The position numbers and the translations under genes are program-made. A stretch of DNA of 64,000 bases from Streptomyces nitrosporeus (GTDB lineage: Bacteria > Actinomycetota > Actinomycetes > Streptomycetales > Streptomycetaceae). Below are positions 15,895-26,990 of this stretch, piece after piece. The notes below the pieces were generated by a model, which was not told the DNA's origin, searched no databases, and was given only the letters and a program-made list of their open reading frames with translations. Every line of letters begins with the position of its first letter. The stretch's first letter is position 1. The stretch spans positions 2,294,001 to 2,358,000 of the forward strand of contig NZ_CP023702.1 in the NCBI RefSeq assembly GCF_008704555.1, given 5' to 3'.

Positions 15895-18399
15895 TCAGGC
15901 CGTGCCCGTGGTGGCGGAGTCCGCCGGGGCGGCGGTCGCCGAGGCGGGCGCGGATCCGGCGGGGCCGCTCGCCGAGCTGGAGTTCTCCGGAGCCGTCGGG
16001 GTGTCGGTGGGCGCGTCCGTCGGGGTCGTCGGTTCGGTGGTCTCCGGCGGGGTCTCCTCGTCGGTGGGCTCCGGGTCCGGGTCCGGTCCCGGGTCCGGGT
16101 CCGCGGGCTCCCCCGGCTCCGGGGTGGTCCGGGTCGGCTTCGGGCTCCCGGGGGACTCGGAGGTGCCGCCCGAGGGGTCCTCCGCGCCGGGTGTCGTCCC
16201 GGCCGTCTCCGTGGCGCCGGGGTCCGGGGAGGCGGCTTCCGACGGGGTGGCGTCGCCCGAGGCGCTCGGGGCCGGTGAGCCCGGCCCGGAGGAGGTCTCG
16301 CCCACGGGTGTGCCGCCGGCCGGTTCGTCCGCGGAGAGGCCGTCCTCGGTGCTCTCCGGGTCCGCCGTCCGCTCGGTGGTGACGTCCCGGCCCGCCGGTT
16401 CCTCGCTGTCCGAGGTGGCCCCGAGGGTGACCACGGTCCCCAGTACGGCGGCGAGCAGCGCGCCGGCGCCGATCGCGACCATGTTGCGCCGGGCGCCCCG
16501 GAGTATGCCGAGCCGCGCGGAGCGGGGGCCGGACGGCTGTGCGGCGGCCTCCCCGGCGGCGGGCGCGACCCGGGGCGAGACCAGCGTCGGGGGTTCCTCG
16601 AACACCGGTACCACGACCGGGGGCCCCGGGAGGGCGGCCGTCCGGACGGGCGCGTGGCCCGCGGCCGGGGCCTCCTCGGCGAAGGGCGTCTGCCGGGCCC
16701 GGGCGGGACCGCCCGACCGGTCGGTGACCAGAGCGAGGGCGCGGCGCCCGGCCACCGCGCCGGACTTGTCGGCGAGCGCGCCGCGCATGCCGATGGAGGT
16801 CTCCAGCTCCGTACGGGCCCGGGCGAGGTTGCCGGTGAGCAGCGCGAGCACACCCAGCTCGTGGTGGAAGTACGCCTCCTCGGCGACCTCGCCGGTGGTC
16901 CGGGCGGCCCCCTGGCCGGTCCTGAGGGCCTTCTCCCAGTGCCCCCACCGCATGCCGGCGGCGAACGCCGGGGAGGCGCTGCGGGCCAGCAGCACGACGG
17001 TGCTGGCCGCTCCCGCCCGGTCGCCGGCCAGGAGCCGGTTCATCGAGGCGAGGACCGCGTCCGCCTCGGCGGCGGCGCGTTCCGGGGTGACGGACGGGTG
17101 GCCGGCCCACCAGGCGTAGTGCTGGGCGGCGTTACGGGCGTAGCCTGCCGCGTCCTCGTCGTATCCGCTCGCCTCCAGCTGGGCCAGGACACCGGCGGCG
17201 AGCCGGTAGCGGGGGCCGGCCGGGGAGAGCAGGCCGCAGAGGGACAGTTCGCCGAGGGCGGCGTCCGCGTGGGTGTCCCCCACCAGGGCCGGGAGGTGCG
17301 CCTGGTGCGGCACCTCGCCGCCGAGGGCGACGGCGAAGCGCAGGGTCTCCCGGGCGGCCTCGCTCATCCGGGACGCCAGCAGGGCGGCGGGGGCCGCGCC
17401 CTCGCCGAGGCTCGGCAGGGACACGTCCGGCGGCACGGGCGGACCGAAGGGCGCGTCGTCCGGGTCGTAACCGTCGAGGTCCTCGGCGGCGGCGCGCAGG
17501 CCGTCGAGCTGGCGCAGCAGGGCACCCGCCTGGACGAACCGCAGCGGCAGCCCCTCCGACTCGAACCAGAGGTCGCCCGCCCAGTTCGCCTCCTCCTCGG
17601 TGAGGGCGCGTCCCACGACGTGTTCCAGCAGTTCGACGGAGGCGTCCCGGCCGAGCCCGGCGAGGAAGACCTCCTCCAGGCCGGAGTCGGCGGCGGGGGC
17701 GGCCGTGTCGGGGGTCGCGGCGAACAGGAACGCGCATTCGGGGGTGGCGTCGAGGAGTTCATCGAGCGCGGATCCGCCCAGCTCCAGGTCGTCCAGGACG
17801 ACGACCGCGCCGACGCCGCGGAGGAGGGTCCCGAGTTCCTCCCGGTCCGGGCGGTGCCCCGGGGAGGCGTACACCGTTTCGAAGAGGCCGTACAGCAGGT
17901 CCGCGGTGGTGCGCCGGTGGCCGCTGAGGCGCACGACGCCGTCGGGCGCCAGGTCCGCGCAGTCGGCGGCGACCGCGTCCAGCAGGGCGGTGCGGCCCGA
18001 ACCGGCGGGGCCGGTGAGCCGCACCGAGCGGCCGCGCGCGAGCAGGCGCACCAGCCGCTCGCGCTCCTCCCGCCGTTCCAGCAGGAGCGGTTGCGGTGCC
18101 GGCGGGCCCGGCGGGACGGGCGGCGCGGCGTCGCGTTCGCGTGCGGCGCGCTCGGCGGCGGTACGGCGCACGGGCGCGTCGGGGTGTTCACCGGGCGGGC
18201 AGGGTTCGATCTCGCTGCCGTCGACCGGGTTGACGGTGAGCAGGAACTCGCCCGCGGTCAGCCGCACCGCACGGGCCCGCTGCGGTGGCTGGTGGGCGAA
18301 GTCGGGTGTCAGCGGGTCGCGGGGCGGCCGCCGGCGGGCGGCGTCGTCCGCCGGACCTCCGTACGGATGATCTTCCGGTTCCCGGTTGGTCGGGTCCAT
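15895..18399 (-). CDS. P-loop NTPase membrane protein with Pro/Ser/Thr-rich tail
   Basis: An 834-aa protein of unknown function. Residues 1-105 are polar and Pro-rich. An AAA/STAND-like NTPase region follows, with Walker A GPAGSGRTALL (~130-140) and Walker B VVVLDD (~195). An alpha-helical region of ~350 residues resembles the helical-repeat part of STAND regulators. A basic stretch GARRNM leads into a single membrane helix (AIGAGALLAAVLGTVVTLG, ~residue 630), and the last ~180 residues are a Glu/Pro/Thr/Ser/Gly tail. The topology implies a cytoplasmic NTPase and an extracytoplasmic tail. ATG 18399 has a GGGGGA-type RBS. Not recognised as any named system; a sensor or scaffold role is only a guess. 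Confidence 0.75.
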   Translation of the reverse strand: MDPTNREPEDHPYGGPADDAARRRPPRDPLTPDFAHQPPQRARAVRLTAGEFLLTVNPVDGSEIEPCPPGEHPDAPVRRTAAERAARERDAAPPVPPGPPAPQPLLLERREERERLVRLLARGRSVRLTGPAGSGRTALLDAVAADCADLAPDGVVRLSGHRRTTADLLYGLFETVYASPGHRPDREELGTLLRGVGAVVVLDDLELGGSALDELLDATPECAFLFAATPDTAAPAADSGLEEVFLAGLGRDASVELLEHVVGRALTEEEANWAGDLWFESEGLPLRFVQAGALLRQLDGLRAAAEDLDGYDPDDAPFGPPVPPDVSLPSLGEGAAPAALLASRMSEAARETLRFAVALGGEVPHQAHLPALVGDTHADAALGELSLCGLLSPAGPRYRLAAGVLAQLEASGYDEDAAGYARNAAQHYAWWAGHPSVTPERAAAEADAVLASMNRLLAGDRAGAASTVVLLARSASPAFAAGMRWGHWEKALRTGQGAARTTGEVAEEAYFHHELGVLALLTGNLARARTELETSIGMRGALADKSGAVAGRRALALVTDRSGGPARARQTPFAEEAPAAGHAPVRTAALPGPPVVVPVFEEPPTLVSPRVAPAAGEAAAQPSGPRSARLGILRGARRNMVAIGAGALLAAVLGTVVTLGATSDSEEPAGRDVTTERTADPESTEDGLSADEPAGGTPVGETSSGPGSPAPSASGDATPSEAASPDPGATETAGTTPGAEDPSGGTSESPGSPKPTRTTPEPGEPADPDPGPDPDPEPTDEETPPETTEPTTPTDAPTDTPTAPENSSSASGPAGSAPASATAAPADSATTGTA

Positions 18400-18654
18400 T
18401 CTCAAGTCCCCCAGACGCCTGGCGCGGTTGTCCCTCCCGGCCTCGTACGCCTTGCAGTCGATCCCGGTCCGGTGTCCGCCGGGCGGGTCGTCGAAGGCGG
18501 ACGGGCGAACCTTAAACCTTTGTACGGTACCGCCGCACCGGCGGGGTGCCGCGCCGCCCAGGACGTCATGGTCTCGTGGGGATTGCGCGTACGGTCCCGG
18601 TCCGGCCCTCACCGGCCTGCGCGGCCCCGGCCGCGCGGCCCCTCACCGCCGTGC

Positions 18655-18978
18655 TCAGACGCGCGGCAGGAAGTCCGCGGCGATCCCGCCCTCGATGGCG
18701 AGGATGCGGTGGAGCCGGGTGGCCACCAGCAGGCGCTGCATCTGCGGCGGCACGCCGCGCAGCACCAGCCGCCGTCCCGCCCGGCCCGCTCTGCGGTGCG
18801 CGCCCATGATGACGCCGAGTCCGGTGGCGTCCCAGGAGTCGAGCCCGGTCAGATCGAGCACGAGGTCGCCGGCTCCGTCGTCGACGGCCGAGTGCAGGAC
18901 CGTACGGGCGTCCGCCGCGCTTCGGACGTCGAGGCGGCCCCCGACGACCAGCTCGGCGTGGTCGCCCCTGATGTGCAT
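18655..18978 (-). CDS. STAS-domain anti-anti-sigma factor-like protein
   Basis: Single STAS domain (107 aa), the fold of SpoIIAA/BldG antagonists that bind a partner-switching anti-sigma kinase when unphosphorylated. The LVVGGRLDVRSAADARTVLH strand-helix and the SWDATGLGVIMGAHRR loop are diagnostic. The usual DSSG phospho-serine position reads DATG, so the acceptor would be Thr. I chose ATG 18978 for its GGGGAG 5 nt upstream; an upstream ATG at 19050 would add 24 residues without an evident RBS. No anti-sigma kinase or sigma gene is adjacent, so its partner lies elsewhere. Confidence 0.85.
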   Translation of the reverse strand: MHIRGDHAELVVGGRLDVRSAADARTVLHSAVDDGAGDLVLDLTGLDSWDATGLGVIMGAHRRAGRAGRRLVLRGVPPQMQRLLVATRLHRILAIEGGIAADFLPRV

Positions 18979-19160
18979 ATGCGCTCCCCGGAGATACTCC
19001 GTGACGAATTCGGTCGGTCCCCCGCTGTCTCTGCCACAACTGACGGCCATGGCGACAGGGAAGTTGCCGTCTGTAAGCGAACCGATATCGAATTCACCCT
19101 GAGGGGTGATAGAGGTTCGCCTGGAACAGGAGGTCCTGGTACCGGAGAAGGCACCGGACC

Positions 19161-19208
19161 CCGGGCCCCCGGGCCTGACAGACGGCGTTCAGGCATCCGG
19201 GGGCCCGG
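19161..19208 (-). terminator. hairpin downstream of 3-hydroxybutyryl-CoA dehydrogenase
   Basis: CCGGGCCCCCGG (19161-19172) pairs with CCGGGGGCCCGG (19197-19208), with an inner GCCTGA/TCAGGC pairing (19173-19178 with 19189-19194). It begins 7 bp after the dehydrogenase stop. Confidence 0.75.
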
Positions 19209-19214
19209 AAACGA

Positions 19215-20063
19215 TCAGTAGGTGTAGAAGCCCTGCCCGCTCTTGCGGCCGATGTCACCCGCGTCGACCAACCGGCGCATCAGCTCCGGGGCCGCGAACT
19301 TCTCGTCCTGCGACTCGGTGTAGATGTTGCCGGTCGCGTGCAGCAGGATGTCGACCCCGGTGAGGTCGGCCGTGGCCAGCGGGCCCATGGCGTGGCCGAA
19401 GCCCAGCTTGCAGGCGGTGTCGATGTCCTCGGCCGAGGCGACGCCCGACTCGTAGAGCTTGGCGGCCTCGACGACGAGCGCCGAGATCAGCCGGGTGGTG
19501 ACAAAGCCCGCGACGTCGCGGTTGACGACGATGCAGGTCTTGCCGACCGATTCGGCGAACTCCCGTGCGGTGGCGAGGGTTTCGTCGCTGGTCTTGTAGC
19601 CGCGCACGAGTTCGCAGAGCTGCATCATGGGCACCGGCGAGAAGAAGTGCACACCGACGACGCGCTCCGGGCGCTCCGTCACTGCCGCGATCTTGGTGAT
19701 CGGGATGGCGGAGGTGTTGGAGGCGAGGACGGTGTCGTCCCGCACGATCCCGTCCAGCGTGCGGAAGATCTCGTGCTTGACCTCCAGCTTCTCGAACACG
19801 GCCTCCACGACCACGTCGGCGTCGGCCACCGCGTCGAGGTCGGTGGTCGTGGTGATCCGGGCCAGCGCGGCCTCCGCGTCGGCCCCGGCCAGCTTGCCCT
19901 TGGCGACGAACTTGCCGTAGCTGGCCTCGATGCCGTTCCGCCCGCGGGTCAGGGCTTCGTCGGTGACGTCGCGCAGCACGACGTCCCAGCCCGCCTGGGC
20001 GGAGACCTGCGCGATACCGGACCCCATGAGTCCGGCGCCGATGACGGCGAGCTTCCTGGCCAC
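19215..20063 (-). CDS. 3-hydroxybutyryl-CoA dehydrogenase
   Basis: NAD(P)-dependent oxidoreductase of the HAD/FadB C-terminal family (282 aa) that interconverts acetoacetyl-CoA and 3-hydroxybutyryl-CoA. The Rossmann motif AVIGAGLMGSGIAQ is at residues 6-19; NTSAIPIT and VGVHFFSPVPMM carry the conserved Ser and catalytic His, followed by the C-terminal helical dimerisation domain ending SGQGFYTY. GTG 20063 gives the family length; ATG 20087 would add eight residues and has AGGA upstream. It lies 134 bp downstream of a TetR regulator on the same strand, which may control it. Confidence 0.92.
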   Translation of the reverse strand: MARKLAVIGAGLMGSGIAQVSAQAGWDVVLRDVTDEALTRGRNGIEASYGKFVAKGKLAGADAEAALARITTTTDLDAVADADVVVEAVFEKLEVKHEIFRTLDGIVRDDTVLASNTSAIPITKIAAVTERPERVVGVHFFSPVPMMQLCELVRGYKTSDETLATAREFAESVGKTCIVVNRDVAGFVTTRLISALVVEAAKLYESGVASAEDIDTACKLGFGHAMGPLATADLTGVDILLHATGNIYTESQDEKFAAPELMRRLVDAGDIGRKSGQGFYTY

Positions 20064-20197
20064 GTTGGCACCCCTATGCAATCTCATCGGTCGATTCCTG
20101 CACTTGCTCTCCGGCGGAGATTAGTACCCGTGAGGGGCCCTGCGGCCCTGAAGAGATGCGCGTCACGTCTCACATGACGGACATCACACGCCGGGCC

Positions 20198-20839
20198 TCA
20201 CGTCTCGGAGCGCCGACCGTAGTTGAGGACCTTCCCGCCGAGGAGGTCCTCGATGTCGTCGAGCAGGACGAGCGCGTCCCTGGAGACCTCGGCGGGCGGC
20301 CGGCCCGCGGCCATCTCCCGGCCGATGTAGGCCGTGAGGGTGCCGTGCACCCAGGACAGCTGACCCGCCACCAGTTCGGCGGTGCGCGGGTCGCGGCCGG
20401 CCCCGGGCTCGGCGAGCAGGGTCCGCTCCAGGTCCAGCAGGGCCTCCTGCTGGATGTGCCAGAGGCGGGCCTTGAGGCTGTCCGCGTCCTGGACGACACG
20501 CATGAAGCGGTCGTACCCCTCCATCAGGCCGACGGCGGGCGAGACGCCCTCGACCCGGACGCGCAGTTCCCGCAGGACGGCGTCCGCGGCGGACTCGCCG
20601 TCGGTGCGGCCGCGGACGTAGCGGGAGAGGCGCTCGACGATGTCCCGGCCGTGGTCGAGGAAGAGGTCCTCCTTGGCCGGGAAGTAGTTGTAGACGGTGT
20701 TGACGGAGACATCGGCGGCGCGGGCGATCTCCGCGATCGTCACGGCGTCGAAGCCGCGCTCCAGGAACAGCCCGGTCGCCACGTCGGAGAGCTGCTGCCT
20801 GGTGCGGCGCTTCTTCCGCTCCCTGAGTCCCTCGGTCAT
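20198..20839 (-). CDS. TetR-family transcriptional regulator
   Basis: DNA-binding repressor (213 aa). The N-terminal helix-turn-helix spans about residues 12-58: KKRRTRQQLSDVATGLFLER, then VTIAEIARAADVSVNTVYNYFPAKEDLF. The C-terminal ligand domain is not assignable. Start ATG 20839. A 24-bp imperfect palindrome 32 bp upstream (20871-20894) is a likely autoregulatory operator. The 3-hydroxybutyryl-CoA dehydrogenase gene follows on the same strand, so an acyl-CoA-type ligand is possible but unproven. Confidence 0.88.
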   Translation of the reverse strand: MTEGLRERKKRRTRQQLSDVATGLFLERGFDAVTIAEIARAADVSVNTVYNYFPAKEDLFLDHGRDIVERLSRYVRGRTDGESAADAVLRELRVRVEGVSPAVGLMEGYDRFMRVVQDADSLKARLWHIQQEALLDLERTLLAEPGAGRDPRTAELVAGQLSWVHGTLTAYIGREMAAGRPPAEVSRDALVLLDDIEDLLGGKVLNYGRRSET

Positions 20840-20870
20840 GGGCTCATCCTACGGCGGGGTGGCGTCCATG

Positions 20871-20894
20871 AAAATTTGGCGTTGTACCAATTTT
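20871..20894. promoter_or_regulatory. operator-like palindrome upstream of the TetR gene
   Basis: AAAATTTGG and CCAATTTT flank CGTTGTA, an AT-rich near-perfect inverted repeat that stands out in GC-rich DNA. It lies 32-55 bp upstream of the TetR start, where a promoter and autoregulatory operator would be. Confidence 0.55.
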
Positions 20895-21342
20895 GGGGTG
20901 TCTCTGTTTCCCTGTGGCCGTGACCGCCGTCAGCGCGTCCGGGCCGTCCCGGACCGTCCCGGACCGTCATGGGGCGGGGTGCTCGTGGACTTCGTGTCCG
21001 CCGGGCCGCCGACGGTCTCGCCGGCCCCGCTGTCCTCCGCCCGGCCGTGAAGGCGCGCGCCCCGCAGGAGTCCGGCCCGGTGGCCGGCTCCCGCACCGTG
21101 CCCGCGGTGCCGCTCTCCGGGCTCCGCCGCCGCCCGTCGCCCGGACCCCGCCCGGCTGGACCCGCTCCCCCGCCGCGGTACCCGGCGGACGCGGTACGGG
21201 ACGCCCGCGCGGGCGCGTACGCCACGGCGCGCATGTGGTACGGGGCCCTGGTGGCGGCGTCCTTCGCCCCGCTGACCACGGTGGCGGTCACACGCCTCTT
21301 CCGGCGGGCCGGGGTGTGGGCGGGGCCCTCGGCACGGGCCTC

Positions 21343-21348
21343 TAAGGT
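21343..21348 (+). promoter_or_regulatory. -10 of a leaderless promoter (TAAGGT)
   Basis: TAAGGT is followed by 6 nt and the ATG at 21355; no RBS is present. Confidence 0.55.
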
Positions 21349-21354
21349 GGCCCC

Positions 21355-21927
21355 ATGGTCAACCTGACGCGCATCTACACCCGTACCGGCGACCAGGGCA
21401 CCACAGCCCTCGGTGACATGAGCCGTACCGCCAAGACCGATCTGCGGATCGCGGCGTACGCCGACGCCAACGAGGCCAACGCGGTGATCGGCACGGCGAT
21501 CGCGCTGGGCGGTCTGCCCGACGCCGTGGTGAAGGTCCTCGTCCGTGTCCAGAACGACCTGTTCGACGTGGGCGCGGATCTGTCCACGCCGGTCGTGGAG
21601 GACCCGAAGTACCCGCCGCTGCGCGTGGAGCAGTCCTACGTCGACAAGCTGGAGGCGGACTGCGACACCTTCCTGGAGGAGCTGGAGAAGCTGCGCAGCT
21701 TCATCCTTCCGGGCGGCACCCCGGGAGCGGCGCTGCTGCACCAGGCGTGCACGGTGGTCCGGCGGGCCGAGCGGTCCACCTGGGCGGCGATCGAGGTGCA
21801 CGGCGAGGTGATGAACGCGCTGACGGCGACCTATCTCAACCGGCTCTCCGACCTCCTGTTCATCCTCGCCAGGACGGCGAACAAGGAGGTCGGAGACGTG
21901 CTGTGGGTGCCGGGCGGCGAACGCTGA
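21355..21927 (+). CDS. cob(I)alamin adenosyltransferase, PduO type
   Basis: ATP:cob(I)alamin/corrinoid adenosyltransferase (190 aa) that makes adenosylcobalamin, the cofactor of methylmalonyl-CoA mutase served by MeaB at the window's left end. The N-terminal ATP-binding motif TRIYTRTGDQGTTALGD is diagnostic; the rest is the five-helix bundle with FILPGGTPGAALLHQA (near residue 120), AERSTW and LNRLSDLLFILAR. Length is normal. It appears leaderless and monocistronic. Confidence 0.93.
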   Translation: MVNLTRIYTRTGDQGTTALGDMSRTAKTDLRIAAYADANEANAVIGTAIALGGLPDAVVKVLVRVQNDLFDVGADLSTPVVEDPKYPPLRVEQSYVDKLEADCDTFLEELEKLRSFILPGGTPGAALLHQACTVVRRAERSTWAAIEVHGEVMNALTATYLNRLSDLLFILARTANKEVGDVLWVPGGER

Positions 21928-21960
21928 GCGGTCCGCGCGGCCGGGCCGGGCGCGCCCCGT

Positions 21961-22518
21961 TCAGTGGTGCGCCCCGACCCGTTCCTTCGGCTCCCGCTTG
22001 GGGAAGAGCGTGTATCCCCCGGCGATGAGCAGGTTGATCCCGATCACCCAGAGCATCTTCTGCTGCCACATCCGCAGCGAGGCGGTGTCGCCGTCCCCGC
22101 CGACGTACCAGGCCGCCGCCTGGAGCAGGGCCAGGGCCGTCACCGAGGCCAGGATCCAGCGGGCGGCGGTGCGCCACTCGTGGGCGGCCCGCGCCATCCC
22201 GTACTTCGGGGGCCTCACCGGTGGCGGGCCGCCCGCGAAGCGGTGGGCGAACCGGACGTCGGCCCACTTGATCACGGAGTGGCCCAGTCCGACGGTGAAG
22301 CCGATGTAGACGGCGGCCAGGCCGTGTTTCCAGTCGGGCTCCGCGCCGTTCTTCAGATCGATGGCCGTCACCACCAGCAGGATCACCTCCAGCAGGGGTT
22401 CGCAGAGCAGTACGGCGGCTCCCAGGCGGGGTTTCCTCGCGAGGTACCGCAGCGAGAGTCCGGCTGCCAGCAGGACCCAGAAGGCCACCTCGCAGAACAC
22501 GATCAGCGCGACGATCAC
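21961..22518 (-). CDS. integral membrane protein, unknown function
   Basis: A 185-aa conserved actinobacterial membrane protein that I cannot assign. Hydrophobic segments at ~2-22 (VALIVFCEVAFWVLLAAGL), 32-52, 65-85, ~125-145 and 155-172 suggest four to five helices. The loop between helices 3 and 4 is basic and Pro-rich (GGPPPVRPPKYGMARAA). GTG 22518 is supported by GGAGGAG 6 nt upstream. Divergent from the chiS-like kinase, but with no evident link to it. Confidence 0.75.
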   Translation of the reverse strand: MIVALIVFCEVAFWVLLAAGLSLRYLARKPRLGAAVLLCEPLLEVILLVVTAIDLKNGAEPDWKHGLAAVYIGFTVGLGHSVIKWADVRFAHRFAGGPPPVRPPKYGMARAAHEWRTAARWILASVTALALLQAAAWYVGGDGDTASLRMWQQKMLWVIGINLLIAGGYTLFPKREPKERVGAHH

Positions 22519-22668
22519 GGCACTCCTCCTTCCGTCCCTTCCAGGCTCCCGGTCGCGGGGCGCCCTTTCGTCGTCGCCGATGACGAAACGGGACTGCATC
22601 CTTCGATGTAGTGGGGGCTCGCCCCCGGTACGGACGCGGCGCGGGCGGGCGGCGTGTTGGATGGCCGG

Positions 22669-23936
<1,268 letters not shown>

Positions 23937-23940
<4 letters not shown>

Positions 23941-24587
23941 CGATCCGGGTGGTGGTCGCCGAGGACCAGTCGGCGGTGCGGGCGGGCCTGGTGCTCATCC
24001 TGGGCAGTGCGCCGGACATCGAGGTGGTGGGCGAGGCGGCCGACGGCGAGGAGGCCGTCCGGCTGGCCCGCGGGCTGCGTCCGGACGTGGTGCTGATGGA
24101 TGTGCAGATGCCCCGGCTGGACGGGGTGTCGGCGACCCGGCAGGTGACGGCCGAGGGGCTGGCCGACGTACTGGTGCTGACCACCTTCGACCTGGACGAG
24201 TACGTCTTCGGCGCGTTGCGGGCCGGGGCGGCCGGTTTCCTGCTGAAGAACACCGAAGCGCGCGATCTGCTGCACGCCGTCCGCACGGTGGCGGCCGGCG
24301 AGGGCATGATCGCCCCGGCGGTGACCCGGCGGCTGATCGCCGAGTTCGCGGACGCGTCCTCCCCGCGGCGGGGCGGGGACGCCGATCCTCGGGTGCTCGA
24401 CGCGCTGACCCGGCGGGAACGGGAGGTACTGGTCTGCCTGGGCCGGGGACTGTCCAACGCGGAGATCGCCGAGCGGCTGACGATGGCCGAGGCGACGGTG
24501 AAGACGCACGTCAGCAGGGTGCTGGGGAAGCTGGAGCTACGCAGCCGGGCACAAGCGGCGGTGCTCGCTCAGGAGTTGGGTCTCTGA
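23937..24587 (+). CDS. chiR: NarL/LuxR-family response regulator, ChiR-like
   Basis: Response regulator of 216 aa. The receiver domain (1-120) has the acidic pair in VVVAEDQSAVR, phospho-acceptor Asp in VVLMDVQMPRLDG (~54), Thr in VLTTFDLDEY and Lys in FLLKNTEARD. The C-terminal LuxR HTH (~150-212) reads LTRREREVLVCLGRGLSNAE, then IAERLTMAEATVKTHVSRVL. The start overlaps the kinase stop (ATGA), so the pair is translationally coupled. Expected to activate chiC, whose promoter repeats lie just downstream. Confidence 0.88.
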
Positions 24588-24604
24588 ACTCACCCGCTGA
24601 TCTT

Positions 24605-24637
24605 TGGTCTGGACCTCTTGACGATTGGTCCAGACCT
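24605..24637 (+). promoter_or_regulatory. chitinase-type direct repeats at the chiC promoter
   Basis: TGGTCTGGACCT (24605-24616) and TGGTCCAGACCT (24626-24637) are 12-bp direct repeats with 9 bp between them; each is nearly palindromic. This is the repeat pair described for Streptomyces chitinase promoters (chitin induction/glucose repression), and it overlaps the DasR-type TGGTCTAGACCA consensus. The repeats flank and overlap the -35 element. Confidence 0.85.
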
Positions 24638-24646
24638 TCCTAATCT
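24618..24646 (+). promoter_or_regulatory. chiC core promoter
   Basis: TTGACG (24618-24623) and TAATCT (24641-24646) with an exact 17-nt spacer. The predicted transcription start is about 24653, giving a ~128-nt leader before the TTG start codon. Confidence 0.75.
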
Positions 24647-24780
24647 CACCGAGCAATGCTGCGGTGAGTACGCCATGACAAAAGCGCGCTCAGGGCGACG
24701 CAGGGTCGGGGCTTTCGAGCGGCATGCCCTGGCAGTCCACGGACCACCCCCGTTTGTCGGACCTCACCCGAGGAGCACCG

Positions 24781-26670
<1,890 letters not shown>

Positions 26671-26723
26671 CACCACATCCCCACGGCGGAACCTCTCCGG
26701 AGGTGACGCCACCCCCGAAAACG

Positions 26724-26756
26724 CCGGGGAGACAGGTCCGCCCCCTGTCTCCCCGG
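26724..26756 (+). terminator. chiC terminator
   Basis: CCGGGGAGACAGG (26724-26736) and CCTGTCTCCCCGG (26744-26756) form a perfect 13-bp stem with a 7-nt loop, 54 bp after the chiC stop. Confidence 0.85.
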
Positions 26757-26823
26757 TCTTCGTGTGCCCGGCCTTCGTACGCCGGTCTTCGTACACCGGC
26801 CTCCGTGTGCCGGTCTTCGTACA
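26753..26823 (+). repeat. 14-bp tandem repeat, five units
   Basis: Five consecutive units of the form CCGG(T/C)CT(T/C)CGT(A/G)(C/T)(A/G) at 26753, 26768, 26782, 26796 and 26810; the first unit is 15 bp. Odd and even units alternate between CCGGTCTTCGT and CCGGCC(T)TCCGT-like forms. The array begins inside the 3' arm of the chiC terminator. Confidence 0.8.
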
Positions 26824-26841
26824 CCCGGGAAGACACGGGCC

Positions 26842-26990
26842 CTCCCCCGGATCACGTCCAGGGGAGGGACACCTGCTCAGGGCGACACAGCCTCTCCCCC
26901 GCACCCACCAGCGGGACGCCCGCTCAGGCGGCATCGGCCCTCCCCCGGACTCCGTCCGGGGGGACCTCACTCAGGCGACATTGACCCTCT
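26842..26990. repeat. three degenerate ~46-52 bp repeat units
   Basis: Each unit begins CTCCCCCG (26842, 26894, 26940) and ends in CTCAGG(G)CG(A/G)CA. Units one and three also contain a CCCCCGGA...TCC(A/G)GGGG hairpin. The third unit runs into the last codons of the DUF2550 gene on the minus strand. Confidence 0.55.

Larger units (their letters stand above)
20840..21354. other. 515-bp intergenic region without a confident gene
   Basis: It holds the TetR operator-like palindrome near its left end and the pduO-type leaderless promoter at its right end. A plus-strand frame (20969-21367) includes a hydrophobic stretch MWYGALVAASFAPLTTVAVT but lacks an RBS, overruns the next gene's start and is otherwise Arg/Pro-rich, so I do not call it. 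Possibly a decayed small membrane-protein gene. Confidence 0.5.

Noticed and set aside
20969..21367. Plus-strand frame with a hydrophobic segment before the cobalamin adenosyltransferase gene
   Set aside because: No RBS, runs past the adenosyltransferase start, and most of it is Arg/Pro/Gly-rich. Mentioned only as a gap note.
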